This document shows positions 15,439 to 27,900 of a DNA stretch of 64,000 nucleotides, in pieces. The notes beneath the pieces were generated by a model that searched no databases, had not been told where the DNA came from, and saw only the letters and a program-made list of their open reading frames with translations. Positions within the stretch are counted from its first letter, which is position 1; each line of letters opens with the position of its first letter. The translations under genes were made by a program, and so were the position numbers. Source of the DNA: Elysia chlorotica (Eukaryota > Mollusca > Gastropoda > Plakobranchidae); contig RQTK01000002.1 in NCBI GenBank assembly GCA_003991915.1, positions 1,408,503 through 1,472,502 of the forward strand, in the 5' to 3' direction.

Positions 15439-15473
15439 TTATACTTTATAGCCAGCCTTCAAGTATTTAAGGC
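15439..15473 (-). CDS. FCHO2: Candidate terminal exon of FCHO (weak)
   Basis: FCHO proteins end a few residues after the exon 26 donor (TGRYLADC in FCHO2). After a tag acceptor this segment reads LKYLKAGYKV and stop in the required phase, a partial match to TGxYLA. The acceptor has a poor pyrimidine tract, so other terminal exons are possible, such as one near 7725 with a better acceptor but no similarity. Confidence 0.25.
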
Positions 15474-15820
15474 CTAACATTTTTAAACACTTTCAAAAAC
15501 AAAAAAAATGTAATAATAAAGATGTATGATATTTTTTTGGTCACAAACTAATTGAAGCTTAGTGTTCAGACTTTTCATCCTTTCATATTGCAAGCTGCAA
15601 AATGTCAAATTTGACTTGATTACTTAACTTATTCATCAAAACGACTTCCTCCTGCATTCAAATGTTACAATATCTAAAAGCTTGGTAGGAGTAGTAAAAT
15701 GTTTCTAGCCTACGCATTATACCAATTGTAAAAAAATAAATCAACACTTTCCAGCATTTGTACTGCCAATGCAATATCCAGACTCTATATTTAAAAACAC
15801 TTTCCTGTGTATTAAATTAC

Positions 15821-16050
15821 CTGTTGAAAATCGCTTTTTCAGAAGAGATATTCGATATCCTGGTCCAGCCAACTCAAAATCTGCTCCTGATAATGTTGCT
15901 CCTTCTCCTGCAATGACGTGTCGTCAACAACTCCCAAAACATGGGCTACCATTCAAGTCAAATTTAGCTCGAATACAGCCATCGGACTCTTGCTCACTGA
16001 CTTCAGAAATATCATTCAACTTCCATGTGGCTCTTTTATTTGCGGCATCC
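15821..16050 (-). CDS. FCHO2: FCHO exon 26 (mu-homology domain, interrupted by TGA)
   Basis: It encodes [30 protein letters not shown], then after a short unrecognisable stretch [20 protein letters not shown] and SLLKKRFST. The flanking blocks align with FCHO2 in the same frame and at the same spacing, but TGA at 15926-15924 (codon 878) lies between them. Donor gtaatt, phase 1. If the TGA is real, the protein lacks its last mu-homology strands. Confidence 0.9.
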
Positions 16051-19000
16051 CTGGAAAATAAATTTTAAAAGGGAAGATAGTTCACAAAACACTTTTCATA
16101 TAACCATTTTTTTCTAGACAGCATAGAAGATATCTTCAAGCATATATTGCACTTATTACCTAATGAACCAACATCCATTTGTTTCTCTAAATTAAGTTCA
16201 CCTCCTATTAAATATCTGCTTCTCTTCCAAATGTATTAAAAAGGGAGAGTTTGAAATTGTGTAAGGTTTTTCTTCATTACAAAATTTTGTCCAGAGTCTG
16301 AAGCAAGTGCATAAACTTAAAGCACTCAGTGAACAAGCATTGTGTTAGAAAGTGTCAAAAGTGTTAGAGAGGCTTGTTTCATCACGCTTGAAGGCTATAT
16401 TATTATTATTATTGTTTGTTCTATGACCCATCAAAGAAATTATAGAGATTGAAAGATTTTAGTACAGTTTGTACCTTGGCTTTTAACCACAATTAGCATT
16501 ATACATTTAATTGTTATGTTCTAAAACAGACATTCAGTCTTCTCTCACCACTCTATGCTCTTGTGTGAGGTTCTTCTTGCTAATCTTTGATATTTTTAGC
16601 TGTGTGACCCTATTGTTAGTTTGTGGTCAAACCAATAAAGGCATCATTGTTGCATTTATAACAGGAATTGGGATTCTGATTTCTAAACTTAACTCTGTGA
16701 TTGCTCATATCTCATTTCAGACATAGAATTTAAACTATTTCTTGTTTTATTTTACAGGTTATTTCTTGATGCCTGATACAATGCTGAGTGTCAAAAATAG
16801 AATGAAAATTAAAATACACCATAATCTAGATTTACAGCGCAATAAAGAGATGTTCTAAATAATTAATTCCATTGTAGTTTTAGCATGTATTGACAAATTA
16901 AAAGATTTTATTTTACCAGGTCCCAGATGGAATGCTCTGCATCTTGCCTACATCTCCATCCACAGAAACTGCAACATTGACGTTTTTCAGAGTTATAGGA
17001 GGAGTCATGGAACTGGGGTTGTATCGATAATCCAAGCGGAAATCAGTGGCAGAGTCGTCACACTTCCAATAAACCACAAGGGGCAACGGTGTACTATCTA
17101 CTCCTGGAAGAGCTTTAACCTTCAAAAAGGAATTGAAAATAATAACAAATATTTGATGAACTATAAACTTAATATTACATATACTAGAATATTTTATAAC
17201 TAAACTGAACATAGACTATTTTTGTTGTTGTTGTTGTTAAATTTAAATTGGTAACCATAGCTTAAAATCTGAATAGAGCATTGTTTCACATTAAATAAAC
17301 AAGAAAGCTTCTATAAAGAGAGATGATTGAAAAAATACTTTTTTAAAAATTAATTTTGTAATTAATTTAAAGACTCTTCTGAATTAAAGACTCAAAGCGA
17401 CAAATGGTCTTTGTAAAGAATATCTCTGATTAAAAATAATGACTAATGAGCAAGAATACCCAATTATTTAATTGTCTGTCAGACATGTTCAAAATATTGA
17501 GGAACAATTTTAGAGAAGAAAAAAAAGTAAGTGTGCACCTTGTAGACTATATTTAACTTAATTTTGGGGTAAAATTCTAGTTCAAGAAATCTTCATAATT
17601 AACAGATTTTTATGCTTTTCTATTATTGAAAATTAAAAGCCAAACCAATATTTTGAAGTAAATTAATGAAGAGACTAAGATTCTAAATCTTCACCAATGC
17701 AATATATATTTGTATATAATAATAAAAAAAAATGCTGTAACAACTTTGAAGTAACAAAAAAAGAATAGTTCAGCACAGATAACCTGGTATTTTAGTATGT
17801 CAATGTTGAAGTAAGATGCTGCCTTGTTTTGCTCTCCTTGCTGCCTCAAATGATCCACTAAGTTGGACATGTTGAATTCATATGTGAAACTGTCCCCCCT
17901 GCTCTGCTTGTCATCTCTGAAAAATTTCAAACAAGACCATGTAGTTTTCAAAGTTGTTTGAATAAAATAAGCGAAAGAACTACCAAAGGATACCAATGAG
18001 GCATTAAAAAACAACAACAATGGCAATGCCTATATTTCTCTCTTTTTTTGACAGCTGAATGATATTTTTTCATAAATGTTTTTCCCTTGTACAATTTGAA
18101 TCATACATTCTATTGGAATCAGGTTCGCAACAATTCACTAAATAGAGCAATTTGCTTCACAAGAACATTCATGATTCCTCAATCACTTAACTTATCATAG
18201 CTGGTATTTAGAACATTACATATTTACTGATAGAGTGATAGCACAAAAAACATTTGAAATCGCAAAATTACAAAGGGTACAAGTTAATCAAAAGAGTCTT
18301 ATTGTTACTATGTTAGTATACAACACTAACAACATTGATGCTTGAACTGGAAGAAGTTGATTTGTTGAGTTGGTTTAACATCCAACATCAGCACTATATA
18401 GGCTATATTGTGGACGGACCCCAAGACTAACGTCTGACAATTTAAAGTGCTGCAACACACCACACAGGGCGGGGATGCCACGACTCCTGTCTCAGCTGGT
18501 TACATTATACTGACACCGATCCAACCAGTAGGGAGCGCAATCGCCAGGATTCGAATTCGGAGCTTTTGTGACGGAAGCCGATGTTCTACCCCAAGACCAC
18601 CGTGGCCCCCGGAAGAAGTTGAATCGCATTTACATCCACACAGCGTATAATATATGTAGCATTTCAACAGTTTTCTAGACATAATAAAATCGAACATTTC
18701 AAAGTAGAAGGTATGGTGATACATTGCAATTCTTGACAGTTCAAGTGTGGAGCATTATCAGTTCATTTAAATTTTTAGTGAAAAGATTTTCATTAACATT
18801 TTTAAACATTTCTGAAGGAAAAAAGAAAAAGAAATTCAAATTACCATTCCAATACCTAAATTTCATTTGAAACAACAGCAACGATTATAGCAAAGACAAA
18901 TGTTACAGAAAAAAAAACTTCAACATTACCATATGGAAGAAAATGGAAAGACTTCTCTCCCATGCCAATATTTAAATGCACAAAAAATATTTAAAAAAAA

Positions 19001-22000
19001 ACAACATATATAGCTTTTTGACAAATTCACTGTATGGTCTCTTGGGTTCAACAAAAGTTCATCCACATCTCCATATAACCAAATAAAATATTTTGATATA
19101 AAAAATAAAAGTTGACATTAACTAGTCCATATAGGATAGGCCTATATCATTTGGACGATGAATGTATAACATTCTAGAAAACTTACAGCTTTGTACTCCA
19201 GATATTGCAGCAAAGCATGCACCTGCACCAGTCCACTGAAATTGATATCTGACTTATGGCTCCTTTTTTCTCCATTTTCCAATTTATCAAGATGCCAAAA
19301 TTAAAAAAAAATCGAATATTGGATGAATACTTACTTAGACAGAATACTGGAATTGGCTAAGATTTCATCCATCTGGGTTGTATTTTTTAGCCGAAAGGAT
19401 AACAAAGCAGGAGATGGGTTCTCTGTAAAAACCCTTACCACACCAGCAGGGAACGACATCATCACATTTCCAATTATGCGAACAACACATCTGATAGAGA
19501 AGAATCATTTTTATCAAAATAATTGACTTGCTTGCACAGTATTTATTTTAAACAAGACGAAGAAATAGCATAAAATAGTTTCTTGTCAAGCAACTATCCT
19601 CATTGTCTTTTGTATTTTGCAACGTGTCCAATTTAATGGAAAACCAAGCAAACTGGAACTGTATTCGGGTGACAAACAAAATTAATCCAAAACTCCTTCA
19701 ACGTTAGTAGATTTTTAGCTGAATGCCATTCTATTCGCTTCTACAGAAGAAGAAGATGAAGAGGGAAAGGGAAGAAGTAAAATAGAATGAAGAAGAAAAA
19801 GAATTAGATAGGGTTTAATTCACTATAAGTCATGCAGCAAATTTTCAGGATCTCTATAGATTTGATGCATTGTAGATCTGTAGACATTTTATTTTTGTTA
19901 AAGGATAGGTTTAAACCTTAGATCTTGATTTACATGACTCTAACATAACCACTTATCTGGGCTTTGGAAATAAACTTATGCCCTTTGTGACATTTCTCTA
20001 TTTCACCATTCCCTATGATGTTTAGACGTACAATGTACGTCAGGTTTTTGACTACGTAAACGAGGCCCTGAATGCAAAACAATTAAAAAGCTGATCGCAG
20101 AGTAAAATTGTTGTTGAAAATGTATGTATCATACATCTTAATTTTTCGAATAAGGTCCTTCATGTCGATTGAAAATACATTCATTCCAAAGGGATCAATC
20201 AATATTTTATAAATCAATAATTGGTGCTATGTAAACCACATTTTGCCTAGTAACTATAATAGTGTATACTCTTTAATTTCATTTAAAATGTAACAACGTA
20301 CTTGCTGGCATCATGCCCTTTGAAATAGGCATGAACCGTCTCAGTAAAGGCCACTGCAAGGGGCACAGTATCAGACATGCCGATTGTTAAAGGACTGGGT
20401 CCTCTGGAAGAGCCGTATGGCATGGAAGTGGTGTTGAAAGTACCCATACTTCCGTTGCTATCAGATCGAGACATAGGTGCAGGGCCGTTCACCTTTGACT
20501 AGGGAAGACAAACAAAATTTTGCTAAATATTTTAAAAGTTATGCATGTGGGTGTTGGAGTTACTGTTAAGATCCAATTATTAAGAAATTTTTTCTTTGAT
20601 TAATATCTTTCAGAACTTGGTGAAGCATAATTAACAATGAAAGGAATCAATCTTTATGATTGGATTTTAAGCATGTTGAATTTGGTATACAACAAACAGT
20701 GGAGCAAAAAATGTTCGTGATAAGAACAAACACTGCATTTTGAGGGAAAAATTATCTCCTGAGCTAATTTTGATAGCTAGTTCATTACCTGAATTGGAGT
20801 AATGATTCCTCTGTTGCGTGAAGGTGGTCGAGTGATTGGAGGGGGAAGCCCTGAGGCACTGGTGGGAGACATAATCCCTGCATTGCCAGTAGGAGCAGAT
20901 GATGGAGGCTTGATCAAAGCAGGCACATTAGACATGGGAGACAAGGGGTTGTTAGAGGTTATAAGCGGAGAGCCTCCGTTGCTCTGACCAAGCAAATCAA
21001 TTGTATCTGGAAAGAAAGAAAATTAAAGGGTGGATAGTTCATCTTGTTAACAGGATGGCAAACTGCATGGACTACATATATAGAAGTCAACTGTACATTT
21101 GTAAAGAAATATAAGGTGGTTAGACGGTCTATGACAATTTAATTTTTAATTTGCCACTCAAGAATTGCAAGTGACAGAATATTGGCTTGAGCTCTCTGGT
21201 GTCAGATAAATTGTGCTTTAATAAACCTGTATCCTAACAGGAGCCTAATAATAATCTTCAGGACTGAGATCATTGCCTTTTGGCTTGGAAAAAAAAAGTT
21301 AAATTTACTTGTGTGCTAACATGCAGTAGGAACTGTTGCAGCCATGACAGTCTAAGCATCTGAAGTGGGTTATTGGTACCAAGCCAGATATTTTTAGAAT
21401 AAATAAAACAAGCCTATCAAACCTAGTACTTGAATACTTGAACATGTGTATCTATGAACACCATTGCTTTTTCTATTATTTCTTTGCAAAACATTTTATT
21501 TCATTAAATCAGAATATGTTTATTTCATTAAATCAGAATATCTCAAATAGAATCAGATACATAATTTTTTGTTTTAATTACAAGAACAAAAACAAAAATT
21601 GTAAGAGAAAAGAGATTTATTAACATCTCAGAATTGTTCCTAATGACTTTGATCTGAAAATCAAGGAACACCACACATTTGTTATGCCCTCGCTTAGTTT
21701 ACCCTCTAACTCAAAATACAGATTTTCCCTAACTTAATTCAACTGTAACTGAAGTATGGAGCCACAGTCTAATTTGTATAACATGACCCCCATCCCCCAC
21801 CTTTTTTAAAAAAATGACGCAAAACTAGTTTAGTGCAAAGAGTACTTCATCTGTTGACTGTCAAATACAAGAAGTCGCACCTGTCCATGGTAACCACCAA
21901 AGATCATAGAAAAAAGTGGTCGCCATGGACAGGTGGTCGCCTTCGGCAATAAAGGTCAACTGAGTGCTTGCAATATTTTCCTAACACCTTAAAGGCGAGT

Positions 22001-22764
22001 ACTGGGATTACTAAAATCAGCCATTTTTCAGTTTACAAATGCACTGGATCACATGGTCAGCGGTAGTTAACAAAGCCAGCATGATTTCAAGGCCTTCAGT
22101 GACACTTAGGAGTGGTTCTTTGTGACTCAGGTAATTAACCATGCCAGGGAAAAAGTGTCAAAATGTCTATCTGCAGCAGCAGGTTTCGTGGTCCAATGCG
22201 TCAGAGGTGGATATTGACATCACTTTCCTCTCTTGATCTCTCAATACCCAGATTTAGATCTAGACTACTCCATTCATTCCATTCTCTGTCTGTCTGTCCG
22301 TCTATTCCGATCTATTTCCCGTGATTTATTCTTTCTGTCTATCCCTCGTTCTCTATGGATCTTAATTTGATCTAGACTCAAGATTTTGATCTAAGCTCTA
22401 AGCCTAGGCTCGCAATCTAGATCTACACAAAAATAGTCCTCACAATTTTATTAATAATTTGTTTGTTTATTTTAATCTCTCTCCCTTTTCCTCTATCTCT
22501 TTGCCAACCTCTTTTTTCCATCTGTCACTCTATCTCTGTCTTTCCATCTCTCTCTCTTTCTTGGTTCTCTTTCTATATCAGATCTAGACTAAGACAAGAG
22601 TAGTCTTCATAATTTACTCCCCTTCTCTCTCCCTCTCTGTATCTTATTTAAAAATTTTAAGGGACTCTTTCAGAATTCTCTCTCAAGCTTTAACCCCCCC
22701 CCCCCTCTTTCTCCCTCAAGTTCTTTCCCTCCATTAATCCCTTCCTCCTTTCTCTCTCTCTCCC

Positions 22765-22857
<93 letters not shown>

Positions 22858-24923
22858 ATCTTACTTTCTCTCACACACTCTCCTATCTTACTCTCCCTAA
22901 ATCTCTCTCTCTTTCTCTATCTCCATCCCTCTCGCTCTCTTAGATCTAGATAGAATATAGTATGTGTGTGTGAGGTAGAGCGAGAGCCCGATGTCCCTGA
23001 TTTGTGCTATTATATAAAAAGGTAGATCTGGAATTTTTTAAAGGTATTTTTCCCGTGATAGAGATAGGCTTTTAATGAAAATGGTCGAACAATAATTGCA
23101 CTTTGTGGGATTAGAACCCTCGACTTATAGATGCAGTGGCACCAAATCGCCTTGCCATTTAAAGCGAGCATGAATATACCACTAGACCACTAAGCTCCTT
23201 AAAAAAGAAGTTTCATGGATTCAATTGCTTACTTGAAAGGGGAGGGGATGCGACCGAGCTGGTGTTTGGTGTGTTCCAGTTTATCTCTGTTTGCATGGAG
23301 AGAGGTGAGGGGAGGGTCATGTTGTAGTTGACACCAGTTGGGGTTGATGCTGCTGAGTTGGAATCAACATCTAGACTCAGAAGGTCTTGACTAGGTTTAC
23401 TAGAAAAAAGAAATGAAATGAAAAAAAATATACTTTCATTTTGCAACACCTTCTTCCACATTTTTAAATTTCATGAAAAAAAACACTAGCACTGTACCTA
23501 ATTGTGCATACTATGGCTGGATAAGGATTTATAGTCCATGAAATTTGAACTCAGCGACAGATTTCTGAAGTTGGTTGAGTTATGATGACAAAAAAAAAAA
23601 AAAAAAAGGGGGGGGGGGGGGGGAGTCACAATTGTAATATTTTCACTCACTCTAAAGTGTCTGATTCAGACTGAGACCGTTTCATCTTTTTATCCACCGG
23701 TGTCTGGCTTCTCTTTCTCTGATAAAAAATAGAGAGAAAAAATGATAATTTAGGTGGCAAGGATAAAATTTTAAGATTGATCAAGAGAAATACTTGTACA
23801 AAAAAAAAGAAAAAATAGTTTAAACTAAATTGGACATAAAGGAAATAGTTTGCCACATAAAAATGTTCAATCTAATGAGATGTTCTTCACTAAACTTTAA
23901 ACCCTAATAACGTACATTTTTCGACAGAAGAATCATAGTAAACCTTCAACCCCTATCCGTAGCTGCCAACTTTTGAAAAGCAAATACAGATTTTGATCAC
24001 AATAAATCAATTTAAGTCCCAGCTAACCTGGCATATGTAGATGATGTAGCCTATTAAAGTAAGTTTTCAATATCGGTTTAAACAGGAGATAAGTTTATGT
24101 TGAAAAGCTAAAGCTGTTACTTATTTATTAGGTAAAGTACCATAACTTTAAACAAATTCACCATGTGTTCATATGCTGCGTAATGTCACTCCTACCACCT
24201 GTGATAGTTATGATGAAATTTCTTTTAGTAAAATTTTCATATTTTGCGACAGTTTAACTTTAGACTTACCCATTTGGATAGGCCTATTATAAAGACACTC
24301 CGGTCTAAAAATAAAATGACTATAGTTTACTATGTCAGAAACTGAGAACATGTTTTTTTCCTTCAGTTACAGTGGAGACTTTGAATTTTTAGATCTAGGT
24401 ATACTTTATCCTACTCTTTAGCCTATACTGATAGAGTACATATAACTTTACAAATTGTACATGTACTATAAGATAAACGATGGTGTATTCTGGATGTAGC
24501 GTTCTCCGTATACGAATTCAGAGGCTTTCTAAGTCACTAACTGTGCTTAAAATAGTACGATATAAAAGGTAGCTTCATGTAGTTCCAACACATTAGCGGC
24601 AGGCTGGAATTATTATTAAGAACAGCAATAATCTGTTTGAAATAGAACATCTAGATAAGATCTATATAATCTGCCAAAAGCAAGGTCAAAGACAGAGCGT
24701 CGAGAACGACAGAAGGTGAAGGCATTATAATAAATTATAGGTCTGACCGGAAAATCAAATTGTGTCTAGGTAACTGGAGTGATGGAGTTAAAACTTTTAT
24801 TGTTTTAAAATTCGTCCTATTGGCACCTGTGGCTTTTTCCATTTATTGTCGCACAGCCCAGAGCGCTCACCTGACCACACATCAGTCAGCAGGCTTCCTC
24901 AGGGATAGGCCCTAGTTCACAAG

Positions 24924-24956
<33 letters not shown>

Positions 24957-27900
24957 GGAGAGAGAGGGAGAGACTAGAGAGTATTCCTGTACAAGGGATA
25001 GAGATATGGAGAGATGGAGGTGACAGAGACAAAAAGATATGGGCGGACATACTCAAGAGGTCAAATCCACACTAAATACGTATTTTACATACTGATTGGC
25101 AGCTGTGCCTATCTACTTGTATCACTGCCATATAAATCAAGATAGCTACTTACAGCAGCTGAGGGTGAGAGCCTCAATCCCTCTATTGATGCTTTGATGT
25201 CCTCCACCGTGCCAGATGCAGGACCTGTAGTTGGGCTCAAGGGTCGAATTTCCACTTTAATTTTCCGCCGACTCTCATCTCCATCTAATTTGAGAACCAA
25301 AGAAGGTACTCAAAGCTAATAGCAAACAATAATTTCCTGAACAATGAATTTTATATCTTAAAAGAACTTTCTTAATCGGTAGTTTGCTTGAAGATCCATT
25401 AAAAAAAACATGAATTATATAATATAAAAAAATTAAAAAATACAACAGTTTCTTGTATAACAAATGTAAACTAATTTCATTGTAAAAACACAAAAAGTAT
25501 GAGTATATGCAGTTTCAATTTACACTTAAAGTCAATGAATCCAACCAACCTGAATCAGAATCACTGTCGCTGGAATACCAGCTATTTTTGTCACCATTGT
25601 CTGGCAAATGTCAAGGAAAGCATAAATATCCACAGTCCAACAAAACCACAAATCAACCAAAGTATACAGATAAAACGTTTAGAATAGATTTTTAATCCAG
25701 AAAAACACAGCACAAAAGAGAGTTCAGAAATAACGATGGATTGGCAAGGAACACATTTTTTTCTCAAAACATACATAATATTTTTTAAATAAAGGATACT
25801 GTCTGCGTTTTCTGGTCTCACCCTGTATCCTTCGTCGTCAACCTCGACACTCTGTGAAGACAAATTTCAAACATTAGAAAATGGTCAAATAAAATGTCTG
25901 TGAGATCATTTCAACGGTAGTTAATAGTGGACAAGGGATTCTAGTTTTGAAATGCACTTAAAAGCATAAATCTCAGATAGAGAAGAAGAAAAAAGATTTT
26001 GAATTTAAAAAATTTTCATTTGGATTCGTTTTCTTGTTTGGGATGGCTATATTTATATGTATTAAAAAAAATAAAAGCTGAAATATTCATTTTTGATCAT
26101 GACAAATGGCTAAGCTTGAACACCAATAATAGTTTTCCAATTGAGCACATCATTTACCTTTCATAAAGTATTAGATAATACCAATAGTTCAGGTCATTTA
26201 CAACTGAATATGATTGACTTGATAAAATAAATTGACAAAATTTATATTTATAAACAGAGGCGTCAACTGGGTATAAAAAAATCCTGAAATTTTCCTAGAT
26301 CTTCTCCATATCATGTTATCGACATTAAGTCTATACAAAAGTCATTCTCATATATTTATACAGAAGTCATTCTCATATATTTATACAAGAGTCATTCTCA
26401 TATATTTTATAAGATTTGAAAAGAAAAAGAAAGTATCGATAAACAGAGACCAAAAAAATGTAATAATTACTTGAAAAATAATTCATACACAAACCTTTCC
26501 AGAAATTGGTCCTAAAACCAGGAAAAATTGTTGAAAGTTGTGGATTAAAAAAAAAAAAAAGATTTTTCTTAGCTTAGGCAGAGTGCTGAAACTCTAAAGA
26601 TAACAGGATTTTTTTTTACTTATCTTGAAATGTTGCTCGTTTGTATTAACTTTCAATCAGAAAAGTTGAAAAACTTAAAATCAAGGTTTTGCTAGATTAT
26701 ACAAAACACACTCACACAAATTCTCAATAAGTATCATTTTTCAAACCACTTGATTTTTAATTTGTTTATGTGCTGGTGTTAAATATATTTTTTGTGTATC
26801 AAATTAAAATAAAAAAAGCTTCACTTACACCATCTTGACTTTCGGCATCACTAAAAAAAATAAAAGACAGGGAGGGGGGTCACAATCTACTTTCATGAAC
26901 AGTAAAGATGTAAAATATTAACAATGTTCAATAAGCAACATTTTAATAATACAAAATAATAAAAGTTCTTGTTAATTTTTTGCGTCCGCTGATTTGGATC
27001 TTCATTGGCTGTGCCTTATTGTACAATATCTTTTCTATTCTTCACATATCAATTAAATATTGTATAGTGTGAACAATTCTTATTTTTTTTCTTTAAACTG
27101 TGCTCTTAAAATTTTTTTTGCCATAATATGTATATGAAAACTCTGATGCTATCAAATATGTTTTTTTTCTACGAAATACTCAATTCGCATGAAAAGTCTG
27201 AAGTTAATGACTTTATTAGCTATAGTTCTATGATAAGCAAACAAGCCCAAAATATGATCATATTTTATTTATATTTCTTATACTTACACTGATTCTACAT
27301 CTTTGTCCTTTTTGCTGCTTTTTTTCTTTTTCTCTTTCTTTTTATTTTTATTTTTCAGAAACCCTGAGAAAAGTAAAAAATAATGTTTGTGTTCAGAAAA
27401 CAAAAAGAGAGAAATTTAAAGAAAAAAATTCAATTTTTAAAAGTATATGAAGAAAACTTGGTTTAAAGAAAAAATTTACATAAGAGCCGCAACTTGAATC
27501 AATTTCCTGAAAATGAAAAGAAACAAAAATTACCTAGAAAATTATGGATTTTCATCACTTTTAGATTTGTTTAATTTATTTAGACAGCTGCAAGGCATTG
27601 ATAATAAATAAATATATAACACAACATATTTTAGAAATGAAATATCATGTTATAGGCTAATATCTGTTTGAGTAAAAAACGATTTTAATTGGAAAGAAAC
27701 TGCATCTAGTAAATCATACCCGTTATCAGCTGTGCAAATAAGAAAATCATTTACTTTTTATCTCTTTAAACTTTTATCACCTATCAATTCAGGGCATCTA
27801 ATTAGTGAAATGACCAATAAGCTTAAAACTATATCACTGTATGCCACAATTTAAAAAAGTGCAAATATCAATAAGTAGAAGAAAATTTAGTTCCTGCACC

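Noticed and set aside
15929-15970. A 42-nt GT-AG segment spanning the TGA in FCHO exon 26 that could be read as a mini-intron.
   Set aside because: It is too short for normal splicing, has a poor donor, and its removal would delete residues present in the family at the same spacing.
15769-16068. A 99-codon plus-strand open frame.
   Set aside because: It is the antisense shadow of FCHO exon 26 and has no similarity of its own.
19192-19240. Possible extra FCHO exon on the minus strand (a segment between cag and gtaagt reading [16 protein letters not shown]).
   Set aside because: Its phases do not fit: exon 23 joins exon 24 directly in frame and matches the family, while including this segment would shift the frame.
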